From Tupaia tana (Eukaryota; Chordata; Mammalia; Scandentia; Tupaiidae), in NCBI GenBank assembly GCA_026018925.1, contig JAKSZU010000016.1, positions 9,248,940 through 9,312,939 on the forward strand: 64,000 bases of DNA. The letters are read 5' to 3'. Below are positions 33,259 to 44,715 of this stretch, in pieces. The notes under the pieces are model-generated. The model was not told where the DNA came from and did no database searches. It worked only from the letters and a program-made list of their open reading frames with translations. Each line of letters starts with the position of its first letter. Within the stretch, counting starts at the first letter, position 1. Made by a program: the position numbers and the translations under genes.

Positions 33259-34475
33259 CAAAGAGAGAGAAAGAAAAGTAGCCGCGGTAGATAATGTTAC
33301 TTATTCCAAATATTTGTGCTCCTCTCCACCAGGCTCACCCCCAGGGGGCCCTCTGAGGCACACTGGCTGGTAGGGGAGACTACATCTTGCCCATTGAGGT
33401 CAGGGTTCAGTGTGTGATTTTTTTTGTAGGAGGAACTTATTCTATTTCTGAATTGAAGTTCAGCTGGTGTGTGGTTCTGCCATTGTCTGGTTCTCTCTGC
33501 CTCTAGACTCAGATAGAGGCTGCTCCTTCAGTCTGTATTGTAAAACAGAAAGTGCAGAGTGAAAACTGGCCCCTGCCGATATGAGCAAGAAATAGATCTT
33601 TGGTGTTGTAGGATTATGGAGGCCATTTATTATTGCAATGCAATATAGTTGAAGCTGATGGGTTCAGATATTGGGATCAGAAATACGGTGCCGATCTACC
33701 AAAGAGCCTGAGGAACGTCGCATGTTGCCTGTAACAACTTGTCACTGCAACAAGAAAAATAGACCAAATGAACTTGTGGCTTTAGTTAAGAAGTGGGAAA
33801 GCGAAACATTGGTAATGTAAGTTTGCTTCTCTCGTGTGCGTGTGACAAGGGCGACAAGAGGACTAACTCCAAAAGTCATTTCCAGTCCGACAGCAAATTG
33901 AAAGGGAAATGTGGGAAATTCAAATACTCCAAATAGTCCGAGGTCAGAATTGGGGTATGATGAAATAAGAACTGGTGAAACATTGGAGAAGCCATCCAGC
34001 TCTAAATCCCCTCGTTTGCTCTGGATCTCTGGGCCACGTCTTCCTCACCTCTCTGGAGAGGGCAAAGCAGAAGGCGGTGGGACAGGGAGGCCAGCCGCGG
34101 TTGAGCCTACAGTCCAGTGTGTGCGCCAGATGCTTCACGCAGAGACACCATGGCCCTCTGCTCCCATCTGCCTCCAGAACACATGGACCAGAACTTTCCT
34201 CTCCAGTCAAGAGATTAAAAGATGCCCCAGAGGATCTTACCAGCCTAAGAGGAAAGATCTTAAAATACTGCCTTTAATGGTCCCCCAACAAAGGGTTCCC
34301 CTATGTCATACCATAGTGTGAAAAGCAACAAATCTCTATCATGAGCTCTATTATCGGCCTCGTATTTCTCAGCTCTTACAACGTATGGGCTAAGTATTAC
34401 CAGGCAGCTGGGAAGACTGAAACAAACATATGGCAAAGAATCAGCTTGGAGGAAATAGAGACCATTCACAGAAGA

Positions 34476-34481
<6 letters not shown>
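33259..34481. other. Mostly unique; possible old LTR relic near 33.3-33.75 kb
   Basis: The segment TGAGCAAGAAATAGATCTTT at about 33582 resembles the 3' end of an old mammalian LTR or repeat, but I cannot name it. The rest is unique. A plus frame at 33911-34321 (136 codons) is open but unsupported. Confidence 0.35.
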
Positions 34482-34521
<40 letters not shown>

Positions 34522-34625
34522 CGCGCGCGCGCGAACTTCACTATACACACACATATGTATATGTACATATGTATATGTATGTATGTGTGTATGTGTGTGT
34601 GTGTGTATATATGTATATATATATA
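34482..34625. repeat. (GT)n-(GC)n-(TATG)n compound microsatellite
   Basis: (GT)19 at 34482-34519 passes into a pure GCGC run at 34520-34533. A TATG/TGTA-rich stretch follows to 34625. Alternating purine-pyrimidine sequence spans almost the whole block. Confidence 0.96.
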
Positions 34626-34627
34626 GT

Positions 34628-34838
34628 TTGACTCTCAGTCCTCCAGTCCTGGCAGCTTGAAAAACTCACCAGGTACATGTGTGTGCATGCCCCAAATCCC
34701 GATAGGATAGACAAATGGAAGAGAAGGGATTGTGGCATGACCATGTCCCATGGGGATTAGTGCTTTCTCCTTGTCTCTCTTCCTGTCTCTCTGTCTCTCT
34801 TGGCAAGCACATGTGTTCTCTGGCAATTTGAAGTAAAT
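34628..34838 (+). mobile_element. Family A SINE, old, head-truncated
   Basis: It starts within the B-box region (CCAGTCCTGGCAGCTTG) and runs through the body to TGGCAAGCACATGTGTTCTC. The missing head is replaced by the adjoining microsatellite. Confidence 0.78.
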
Positions 34839-34931
34839 ATTTTTATATATGTATATGTGTATCTATAAATAATTTAAAACTTTAAAATATAAAAAATATA
34901 TAATTAATATTTATCATTAAAATTTGTTATA

Positions 34932-35065
34932 TGAGGGACTTTAAAAAGTTTGTGGAAAAGTGGGAGTAGAAGTTTATTTTGGTGCAAAACATTTCGTAAT
35001 TCATACATAGTGTTTTTCATAGTACACATTTTCCATAAAATTTCGAAGACCTGTCCATACATATT
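34932..35065 (+). mobile_element. Mariner-like MITE (MADE2/HSMAR2-type)
   Basis: Left terminal repeat GAGGGACTTTAAAAAGTTTG, internal TTTATTTTGGTGCAAAACA, and right arm ATTTTCCATAAAATTTCGAAG. This is the uninterrupted copy, shorter than the two SINE-split copies at 19345 and 55468. Confidence 0.72.
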
Positions 35066-36251
35066 ATAGTACAAATAATATCTTCAGTGACATAAAAGAG
35101 TATTTTGCATCCATAATGCAAAAATGCTTTTTTTGATGAAACGATTATTCAGACATAAAAGAGATCTTGGAAATCCAAAATATGATTAAAGTCATAGCAA
35201 TCACAGACACATGGTTGGAGAGCTGGAAGTTAAATGCAAGGACGTCTCCCAGAGATCAGTCAGAAACACAAAAAAGCGAAGAATAGAAGATTGAAGATAA
35301 TAAAATTAGAGGGCTAGTCTTGGTGCTCAAACACTGATACTTAATAGGAGTTCCAGGAAGGTAGGAGAGAAAATGAGGAACGGAAATTCAAGAAAATTCT
35401 CAGAATTGAAGAATGTGAGCAGCCAGCCTGAGAGAGATTCATACCAAAGCACATCATGTAAAATTTCCAGTCCCAGGAACATAAGCAGACCCTGGAAGTT
35501 TTTGAGAGTAAAAGGTCACACGGAGGATGGCTATGCATGGCTTTAGACGTTGTAAAAGGGACACTAGAAGCAAGAAGTTACTGCAAAGGAAAATGAAGTC
35601 TGACCTGTTACCCTATAGCCAGCAGACCTGTCACTTGAGTGTGGAGGCAAAATAAAGACATTATAGAACATGAGAGGCCTCAAGAAAAGCCTCTTCTATA
35701 ATAGATCTCCTTTCGTAGGAAGTTACTCCACCCAAACGAGAGAGTAAATCAAGAGAGATGAGGCCTTGGGAAACCCAACCAAGGGAGAGGCCAGGACACC
35801 CCTGGAACGGAGAGGGGAGCCCCACTATGAGCGGAGGATGGAGGTACCATCGTCCAGACATAGCAGCGGGGCGCGAGTGAGGGTAGCGTGCCTGGCTGAG
35901 CCCAGTGGCACCTCTCCTCCGTGTGCTGCTAGCAGTTCCTCCTCCTCCGCACCCCTCTCGTCCTGCTTGCATCAACTGAGGAGCCTCATTTCCTCCCATT
36001 GGGAACGTTTTGCTTTGAGCTCCTCCTGGGAGCTGGAGGTGGGGAGTGGGGAGTTTAGACTGGGAAGGTCTGAGGAACCCACTCGCCCGGCCATGTGGCT
36101 GCCCGAGACCAAAACTGCTCCACGAACTGACTGCCCCAGGTTTCAATCAGACCTTGCCCTGGGCCTCCCTTGGAGGGACACTTTCTACACATGGAGAAGA
36201 GCTAGATCCAGAGGTTCTTCTCCCAGGAACCAGGTGGCTGGGTTTATAACA
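35066..36251. other. Unique sequence
   Basis: About 1.2 kb with no recognised repeat. A plus frame of 223 codons (35766-36437) enters a SINE at its end. A minus frame of 161 codons (35661-36146) overlaps it. Neither shows a family signature. Confidence 0.4.
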
Positions 36252-36450
36252 GATTTTATTCTTATTTTTTTAGGAAAGTTGCTATGGAGCACGTGCTTTT
36301 CCCAGGGAAACAGAGAAACGGGGAGACAGAAAGTGAGAAATCACCCCCGGGGGGATGGCCACGCCACGATCCCTTCTCCTCCATTCACATCTCAGGATTT
36401 AGGGCACTCATGCACACGTGCCAGGCATGAGTTTTAAGGTGTGAGTCCCT
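36252..36450 (-). mobile_element. Family A SINE, middle, head missing
   Basis: TTATTTTTTTAGGAAAGTTGC, CTATGGAGCACGTGC, body up to GGCATGAGTTTTAAGG. The tRNA-like head is absent, replaced by unique sequence. This is a 5'-truncated insertion or a later deletion. Confidence 0.85.
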
Positions 36451-37293
36451 CAGCCCCTGGTGCGTTGTTGCAAGGCTCCTTCCTGGCTCCCAGAAGCAAT
36501 GACATGGGTCTGCTCGCACCCCCTAGGCTGAGACCCACCAGAGACCACGAGGAAGGCTGGCGGCATAGAGAGAGACTCCTTCCCTGACCGTCAGCGCTGT
36601 CATCGTGAGTGGCTGAGTAGGCATTTACTGCGGTCTTCAGTCAGAGACCCAGGTCCTGCTCCCTCCCCGGGGTCTGCACCCAGGGGCCCACCTTACACAG
36701 CAGGTCCCATGCAGCTCTGTGAGCCTCACAGAGGGGACAACATAAGACAAACTATAAAGAGAATCAAGTCAAGAGGGCAGGCAGAAAGATTAGATGGCCT
36801 CAAGAAGAGAACTGTCAAAGTCCTAGTCCGAGGAGCAGACGGCCCAGCTTGGTGCCTTTGAGAGCGTGGCTGGGTCCTGAGCCCTCTGCCTACCCACCCC
36901 TCCCAGCCCTCCACGACGTCTTCCTGGTCTGCCTCTCTAGTAACCCCTCCGCTCCGACTTCCTGAGCAACTGCACTGCAGAAGCCTCTCCCCCAGCTCAG
37001 CGTTCCTTGCTATCTGGCTCCTTAGTCATTCTAAGGCCGCTAACAGGTGGAGTTTCTGCTCTCAGACTGGGTTTCCTGAATCAGAGCGGGGGAGCTGGGG
37101 GGCAAAACTGGGGGGATTAAACTCAATTACTAACTTGATCCTAACAAGACAACGTGCTTTCTTATGTAGGAATGCCATCCAGGACAGTCTGGAAAATGAA
37201 AACGTTAGGGCCTGACATCACGAAATGCCATGGGTGCAAATCCTTCACAGCTGAGGGCCTGCAAACATTCATTTTCTCAGAAGAAACGTGTTC
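36451..37293. other. Unique GC-rich sequence
   Basis: Nothing is recognised. Confidence 0.4.
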
Positions 37294-37498
37294 TCAGGCC
37301 AGCCCATGGCCTAGTGGTTAAGAGAGCTGGGTCCCATATGGTTACCACAGTTCAAATCCCGGCCCACATGCTGGATGCGTGTGCACGTGTGCCCAGAACC
37401 CAGACAGGAAGAAAGACAGCGTGACTACACCCGGTGGCGGTACTCTCTCCCTCTGTCTTGCTCTTTCGCTCTCTCATGTGTACCCTCTGGCAATAAAA
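37294..37498 (+). mobile_element. Family A SINE, old subfamily
   Basis: Head GGCCAGCCCATGGCCTAGTG and GTTAAGAGAGCTGGGTCCC, B box AGTTCAAATCCCGG, a short body, and CCCTCTGGCAATAAAAATAAT tail. The head differs from young copies and may be nearer the founding tRNA. Confidence 0.85.
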
Positions 37499-39710
37499 AT
37501 AATAATGAAAACACACAACCTCTCGCCATGGGGTGCCGCGAGGGACCTATACTCATTTAGCTTTGCCTTCCAGCCTGTGGGAGAAATCTGGCAAACCTCT
37601 TTTTCTACGTCCCCATGGCTGCCCGCCTGACTGCCTGGGAGCTGCACAAGGACACTGGGGTTTCCCTGGTCCCCTGAGTCACCGCATGCTGTGACCTGAA
37701 GTTGGCTCCTCCTTCCTCCTCCTTCCCACTCCCTGCTCCTTCCCCTCCTCCCACCTCCCACCGGCAAGCTGGAGTTCCTGCTCCCAGAGCCTCCTGCCAG
37801 GCCCTGCGGATGCTTCGATGCTCCGGAGATGCCAAGTCTCCGCTGTCCTGCTACCTCAGTGGGACACCAGCTCGCCTCCTCTGTGTTAGATTCCACCAGC
37901 AGGAGCCCAAGCACAGCTCACGGCTCACGGTGCTCACAGCCCTGCTCCCAGGGGCCTGGGCCTGGCCCTGAGCCCACAGGGAGCTGCACTCCGAGCAAAG
38001 TGATGATAAACAGCAAACTGGACTCAGTCCTCCGCGCTGGCTTCCCTGCAGCCCTGCAGGCCTCTCCCTTGCCCTTGCTCGTCATTGGGTAAAAGTTGCC
38101 ATGCAGGCACCTTCATTCCCCAGGATGAGTTTTCCTCCACAGATGCCTCACTCACTTAAAAACAGTAAATACAAGGTTTTGAGAAGACCTGCTTGTAAGG
38201 TCATCCCTGGAGTGGTCTAGCTTGCACTTGGGCTCCAGCTGAAACTCCCAGTCCGGGTGCACGTGGAGTAAGGAGCCACGTGGAGGGTGCTCACCACCTG
38301 GCTTAGGCCCAGGATTGGAGAGGACGGTTCTTGCACCAGCAGACAATTGTGCTGAAGTCTGGGGTCAGAACCGAGGTCATGCACCTTCCTCCCCTGCCTG
38401 GGGGAGCTGGCTATCTGCCATCTCTGCCCAGAGAGTCCGGTATATCTGCAGGGATGGTGATCTGTGGGGAGCAAGTCACCCAGGACCTACCGCCTGCGTG
38501 CAGCGCAGCCTGCCCTCTGGAAGCCCAGGGCTGAAGACTCGCTGGGCTGCCACATGGGACGTTAGGACAGTACGGAATTGTCCTGAGGGCTTAGGGCCCG
38601 GGGTAGGCTTCCTGCTCACGTACCAGGCTTTGGGGGGCGACGGTTCTCTGTTAGACAGCACAGGAAGCCGTCGGCCCTCTGGCTCTTTTGAAGACAGAGA
38701 AATCGGGTTTATGTTCTTGGGAAAGAAATGGCGACGAATATGCTTTTCATTACATTACGCAGAGGCAGATGAGTCGAAGGGTCAGGCCCAGGTCTCTGCA
38801 GCTGAGCCTTTAGTACCAATTTCCTCTGGAGGGCGGCTCTCCCATGCACAGCACTTTCCCAAGAATTTGACACCGTGCAGCTCAGGACCTGGGAAGGAGC
38901 GACTTGGAGAGCCCCGACTTCATTCCTGCCATTGGAGGCCTTGCTGTTTCTGTTTTCCATCGTCCTGGCCATGCAGCTTCCCGCCCTCATCTCCAGAGCC
39001 CTGAGGCTTCGGCGGCCCGTCCGCTGTCTGTGCCAGGCTGCCCAGAAGGCAGACCCATCAGCGCATCGCAGCCCGGCGTCGCCCCTTGCACACGGAGGGA
39101 CGTTTTCGCCATCTGCTTTCAATGAAGTGTGGGTTTTGGTACGTATTATGGAAACAGAAACGGAAAAACCATCGAGGTCCCTCCTGCAAAAACAATCATT
39201 ATCCCCTGAAATGAGCTCTCAGGAACTTCCGGGTGGAGAGCACATCACTATCAATGAGAAGGAATTCAGACAGGAATTCTGGCAGGGCTGGACAGAGAGG
39301 AGAGGGAAGAAGACACGGAATGCTTTGACTCACCCAGCCTTGCAGAAGGGTCCCTGAATGGAGTGAGCAGCCCAGCCCTGCAGCCAAGGCCCTGGAACCC
39401 AACACAGCTGGGTTTCTCCAACTGCAGGCTGTGGGCTTGCAGGACTAAGGGGCTGGGAGGGGCTCAGTCGCAGAGGAACGCCAGCCCCCCTCCAGGACCA
39501 GCCTCAGCGAAGGCCAGAAATGCCATCTGCTCTGCGGGTCACAGTGTACCAGGGCTGGGCTCTGGCCCCTGTGAGTGCTGGGTGTTCAGAGTCACTGAAC
39601 AGGGCCTTCCTGGAGGATCTTGCTGCCATTCAACCCGCACACTGAGGAGTGGCTGTGTGTAAGGCGGAAGCCTCAACCAGCGAGTGGTTTAGCAATTCCG
39701 GAGAAGTACC
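37499..39710. other. Unique GC-rich sequence with long open frames
   Basis: About 2.2 kb without a recognised repeat. A 229-codon plus frame (38315-39004) and a 160-codon frame (38875-39357) are open, with minus-strand shadows. GC-rich sequence makes long chance frames likely. I see no domain or splice pattern, so no function is proposed. Confidence 0.35.
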
Positions 39711-39990
39711 GAGGGCCAGCACCACCATGCAGGGCTCGAGTGCTGTGCACAGGGGGTTGGATCTCACCGGGTCCACCACAGTTTGAATCCTGGCCTTGGA
39801 GGCCCGAAAACCCTGTCGGCAGAGCACGTGTGTGCCCCAAATGCTGATGGGAGGAGAAGTGGAGGAGGAGGGATCACAGCCTGACCACGCTCCATGGGGG
39901 CTGTGTCGCGCCCTCTGGCGAGGGCTTACACCCTCTAGCAAGAACAAAAAAAATAAAGTAAAAAATAAAAAAAGGAAGAAAAGAAGAAGC
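39711..39990 (+). mobile_element. Family A SINE, old
   Basis: Head GGGCCAGCACCACCATGCAG, B box GTTTGAATCCTGG, body, CCCTCTAGCAAGAACAAAA, and a long A-rich tail with GAAAAG units. Confidence 0.83.
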
Positions 39991-40219
39991 ATTAAGCATC
40001 CCTGTGCCCATATGTGCTGAGCTCTTAGCAAAGATGGGGGCGGGGTGACAGAGGGGTCCCTGAAATGGCCTCTGTCCTTTCTCTTCTAGAAGAGTCAGCT
40101 CTGCCCTTCCAGAGAGCAGTGTGGGTGATACCCCTGCGTGACTGCAGGTTTGGGGCATGGTTTCCATGAGGGTGCGTGTGTGTGCCTGTGTGCATGTGTG
40201 TATCAAAACCTTACTTTCA
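39991..40219. other. Unique sequence
   Basis: Nothing is recognised. Confidence 0.4.
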
Positions 40220-40488
40220 GGGACCAGCAGATGTCATAATGGTTATGTTGCTGGACTCCCATGTAGTCAACCGCAGTTCACGGCCCGGACATGGCAGCTT
40301 AAAACTCATGCCAGGTGCGTGTGCACACATGACCAAAATCCCAAGGAGAGACTGGAGGAGAAGGGACTGTGGTGTGGCCACCCTCCCTGGGGGGCGGGGG
40401 TGATTACTTGCTTTCTGTTTTCCTGTCTCTCTCTGTCTCTCTGATGAGCGCACGTATCCTATAGCAAAAATCTCTGAAATAAGTAAAT
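40220..40488 (+). mobile_element. Family A SINE, middle/young
   Basis: Head GGGACCAGCAGATGTCATAA, body with a GGGGGGCGGGGG palindrome arm, and CTATAGCAAAAATCTC. The target duplication AAAACCTTACTTT is on both sides. Confidence 0.93.
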
Positions 40489-41134
40489 AAAACCTTACTT
40501 TTCTATCCTTGCATCGCTGATACTTGAAATTCTACACTTAGGGGCCCATTTTCTTTTCCCTCTCAAGCTGCCGTTACCTCAGAGAGAAACACTTCACGGT
40601 GTATCAGTAATTGGCATCACTGGGGAAACGAGTTCATCAGACTGTCCGCAAGAGGAGGCCTAAGGGCGGGAGAAGGGGGTAGATGAGAACACGGAGCACT
40701 GCCGGGAGACCGGAGTCCCGGCAAGGAGACGGCACCTACGGAGCGAGGGGACTTGCGGGGCATCCCAGCTTGCCGAGTGACCCACATTTGGGTGCCAACT
40801 TCCGAGCAGTTAGGGAGAGTGATGAGTGTGGGAGGAACGCGGCCCCTCACCCCAGAGAACGCAAATTCTATGTCAACGTCAGGAAAAGCCTCCATCGTTA
40901 GGTGGGCAGTTTTCTACCACAGGACCCCGGGGTGGGTCTAGTTCTGTCCTCCTTCAAGACACTGTGCTCCCCACCAGTCGGCCTCTCCCTGCGCTGGACA
41001 GTGTCCCCATGCTTCCCCTGACTGCTCTCACTGACCCTCATAATCTGGTACTCAACCTTCCAGCCACCAGGGAGCAAGTTCATGAAAGACAGTTTTTCCA
41101 CAGATGGGGTGGAGGGGGCGGCAAGACAGTTTCT
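40489..41134. other. Unique sequence
   Basis: No gene or repeat is recognised. Confidence 0.4.
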
Positions 41135-41395
41135 ATTTTTATTTATTTATTTTGGAGAGGTTTTTGCTATAGAGCATGTGTGCTTGCCAGACAGACAGAG
41201 AGAGAGAGAAAGTGAGAAATCACCCCCTGGGGAGACGGCCACACTGCAATCGCCTCTCCTCCATTCTCCTCTAGGGATCTTGGGCACGCATGCACACGTG
41301 CCCGGTGTGAGTTTAAGCCACCGGGTCTGGAACTTGAACTGCGGTCAACTACATGGGAGTTCAGCAACATGGCCATTCCGCTAACTGCTGGTCCC
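41135..41395 (-). mobile_element. Family A SINE, young/middle, flanking the minisatellite
   Basis: TTTATTTATTTTGGAGAGG, TTTTTGCTATAGAGCATGTG, body, and a head ending CTAACTGCTGGTCCC. An imperfect target duplication (GGCAAGA(C/T)(A/G)GTTTCT) places it just 30 bp from the first minisatellite unit. Confidence 0.92.
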
Positions 41396-41428
41396 AAAGG
41401 GGTGGCAAGATGGTTTCTGAGAGCATCC

Positions 41429-44187
41429 TTCACAGGTCCCCCAGCTCCCTCACAGGCCCCCAGCTCCTTCACAGGTCCCCCAGCTCCCTCACAGGCCCCC
41501 AGCTCCCTCACAGGTCCCCCAGCTCCCTCACAGGTCCCCCAGCTCCCTCACAGGTCCCCCAGCTCCCTCACAGGTCCCCCAGCTCCCTCACAGGTCCCCC
41601 AGCTCCCTCACAGGTCCCCTAGATCCCTCGCAGGTCCCCCAGCTCCCTCACAGGTCCCCCAGCTCCCTCACAGGTCCCCTAGCTCCCTCACAGGCCCCCA
41701 GCTCCCTCACAGATCCCCTAGATCCCTCACAGGTCCCCTAGCTCCTTCACAGGTCCCCTAGATCCCTCACAGGTCCCCTAGCTCCTTCACAGGTCCCCTA
41801 GGTCCCTCGCAGGTCCCCAGCTCCCTCACAGGTCCCCTAGATCCCTCACAGTTCCCCCAGCTCCCTCACAGGTCCCCCAGCTCCCTCACAGATCCCCTAG
41901 CTCCCTCACAGTTCCCCCAGCTCCCTCACAGATCCCCTAGCTCCCTCACAGATCCCCTAGGTTCCTCGCAGGTCCCCCAGCTCCCTCACAGGTCCCCTAG
42001 ATCCCTCACAGTTCCCCCAGCTCCCTCACAGATGCCCTAGCTCCCTCACAGTTCCCCCAACTCCCTCACAGATCCCCTAGCTCCCTCAAAGTTCCCCCAG
42101 CTCCCTCACAGATCCCCTAGCTCCCTCACAGATCCCCCAGCTCCCTCACAGGTCTCCTAGCTCCCTCACAGGTCCCCTAGGTCCCTAGCAGGTCCCCCAG
42201 CTCCCTCACAGGTCCCCTAGGTCCCTCGCAGGTCCCCCAGCTCCCTCACAGATCCGCCAACTCCCTCACAGGTCCCCCAGCTCCCTCACAGATCCCCAGC
42301 TCCCTCACAGTTCCCCCAGCTCCCTCACAGGTCCCCCAGCTCCCTCACAGATCCCCCAGCTCCCTCACAGGTCCCCTAGGTCCCTCACAGGTCCCCTAGC
42401 TCCCTCACAGGTCCCCTAGGTCCCTCACAGGTCCCCTAGCTCCCTCACAGGTCCCCTAGCTCCCTCACAGGTCCCCAAGCTCCCTCACAGGTCCCCCAAC
42501 TCCCTCACAAATCCCCCAGCTCCCTCACAGGTCCCCCAGCTCCCTCACAGATCCCCCAGCTCCCTCACAGGTCCCCTAGGTCCCTCACAGGTCCCCTAGC
42601 TCCCTCACAGGTCCCCCAGCTCCCTCACAGGTCCCCTAGCTCCCTCACAGGTCCCCTAGCTCCCTCACAGGTCCCCTAGCTCCCTCACAGATCCCCCAGC
42701 TCCCTCACAGTTTCCCTAGATCCCTCACAGGTCCCCCAGCTCCCTCACAGGTCCCCCAGCTCCCTCACAGGTCCCCTAGCTCCCTCACAGATCCCCTAGC
42801 TCCCTCACAGGTCCCCCAGCTCCCTCACAGATCCCCCAGCTCCCTCACAGATCCCCTAGCTCCCTCACAGGTCCCCTAGCTCCCTCACAGGTCCCCTAGC
42901 TCCCTCACAGATCCCCCAGCTCCCTCACAGATCCCCTAGCTCCCTCACAGGTCCCCTACCTCCCTCACAGGTCCCCCAGCTCCCTCACAGGTCCCCTAGC
43001 TCCCTCACAGATCCCCCAGCTCCCTCACAGGTCCCCCAGCTCTCTCACAGGTCCCCTAGCTCCCTCACAGATTCTGCAGCTCCCTCGCAGGTCCCCTAGC
43101 TTCTCACAGGTCCCCTAGCTCCCTCACAGATCCCCTAGCTCCCTCACAGGTCCCCTAGCTCCCTCACAGATCCCCCAGCTCCCTCACAGGTCCCCCAGCT
43201 CCCTCACAGGTCCCCCAGCTCCCTCGCAGGTCCCCCAGCTCCCTCACAGGTCCCCTAGCTCCCTCACAGGTCCCCTAGCTCCCTCACAGATCCCCTAGCT
43301 CCCTCACAGGTTCCCCAGCTCCCTCACAGGTCCCCTAGCTCCCTCGCAGGTCCCCCAGCTCCCTCACAGGTCCCCTAGCTCCCTCACAGGTCCCCTAGCT
43401 CCCTCACAGATCCCCTAGCTCCCTCACAGGTTCCCCAGCTCCCTCACAGGTCCCCTAGCTCCCTCACAGATCCCCTAGCTCCCTCACAGGTCCCCTAGCT
43501 CCCTCACAGATCCCCTAGCTCCCTCACAGGTCCCCTAGCTCCATCACAGTCCCCCTAGCTCCCTTGCAGGTCCCCTAGATCCCTCACAGGTCCCCTAGCT
43601 CCCTCACAGGTCCCCTAGCTCCCTCACAGGTCCCCTAGCTCCCTCTCAGGTCCCCCAGCTCCCTCACTGGTTCCCCAGCTCCCTCACAGGTCCCCTAGCT
43701 CCCTCACAGGTCCCCTAGCTCCCTCGCAGGTCCTCTAATTCCCTCACAGATCCCCCAGCTCCCTCACAGGTCCCCCAGCTCCATCACAGATCCCCTAGCT
43801 CCCTCACAGGTCCCCCAGCTCCCTCACAGATCCCCCAGCTCCTTCACAGATCCCCCAGCTCCATCACAGATCCCCCAACTCCCTCACAGGTCTCCTAGCT
43901 CCCTCACAGAATCTGCAGCTCCCTCACAGGTCCCCTAGATCCCTCACAGATCCCCTAGCTCCCTCGCAGGTCCCCTAGATTCCTCACAGGTCCCCTAGAT
44001 CCCTCACAGATCCCCTAGCTCCCTCACAGATTCCCTAGCTCCCTCACAGGTCCCCTAGCTCCCTCACAGGTCCCTAGATCCCTCACAGATTCCCTAGGTC
44101 CCTCAAAGATCCCCTAGGTCCCTCACAGATTCCCTAGCTCCCTCACAGGTCACCTAGATCCCTCACTGATACCCTAGCTCCCTCACA
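41429..44187. repeat. Large 20-bp minisatellite, about 138 units
   Basis: A head-to-tail array of the unit GGTCCCCCAGCTCCCTCACA and close variants. Variation is concentrated at a few positions: CCCCCAG or CCCCTAG, GGTCCC or GATCCC, CACAGG or CGCAGG, GCTCCC or GATCCC/GGTCCC. About a dozen one-base indels shift the phase. Because 20 is not a multiple of 3, the early part reads open in all three frames as a 20-residue periodic peptide (41369-41761). Units with CTAG bring stops later. I see no gene context and call it non-coding satellite. Confidence 0.98.
43221..43460. repeat. Higher-order 120-bp duplication in the minisatellite
   Basis: Six consecutive variant units (43221-43340) recur without any difference as 43341-43460. 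The variant order is CGCAGG/CAG, CAG|TAG, TAG, AGA-TAG, TTCCCCAG, TAG. This marks a recent multi-unit duplication. Confidence 0.95.
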
Positions 44188-44435
44188 CATGCAGTCTGTT
44201 ATAGTGCCATGCTCCTATGAGAACCTGATGCCACTGCTGCTGTCCTGGAGGCGGAGTTCAGGAGCCAGCAATGGGGAGCGGCTGTAAACACTGATGGATC
44301 TTCACTGGTTTCCCTGTCACTCACCTCCTATTGTTCCTAAGAAGCCACAGATCGGTACCAGTCCATGGCCCGGGGTCCAGGGGCACCAGTTTGTAACAAT
44401 GTGGCACATGATCATTTTATTTTTAAAGAATTATT
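44188..44435. other. Unique sequence
   Basis: Short unique interval after the minisatellite. Nothing is recognised. Confidence 0.4.
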
Positions 44436-44686
44436 TATTTGTGACAAGCAGATGGTATAGTAGTTACATCACTGGACTCCTACATGGCCAACCATGGTTC
44501 AAGTCCCAGACTTGGTGGCTTCAAACTCATGCCAGGTATGTGTGCATGCATGTCCAAGATCAGAGGAGGAGAATGGAGGAGAAGAGATTGCAGTGTGGTC
44601 ATCCCCTCAGGGAGTGATTTTTTTCACTTTCCTTCCTTTTCACTGACTCTCTCTGTTTCTCCCTTAGCAAAAATCTCTCTTAAAAA
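44436..44686 (+). mobile_element. Family A SINE, middle
   Basis: Head GTGACAAGCAGATGGTATAG, B box GGTTCAAGTCCCAG, body, and TTAGCAAAAATCTCTCTTAAA. The target duplication AAA(G)AATTATTT is on both sides. Confidence 0.9.
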
Positions 44687-44715
44687 TTATTTCTTTTCTT
44701 TTACTTATTATTGTT

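Noticed and set aside
37499-39710. Protein-coding gene from the 229- and 160-codon frames
   Set aside because: GC-rich sequence with overlapping frames on both strands. No recognisable domain, conserved motif or exon structure.
41353-41761. Proline/serine-rich periodic frames of 89 and 130 codons
   Set aside because: They are the 20-bp minisatellite read in all three phases. No start context, splice signal or flanking coding sequence supports a protein.
41429-44187. CRISPR-like array
   Set aside because: There are no spacers: units are contiguous 20-bp copies without unique sequence between them, and the genome is clearly mammalian.
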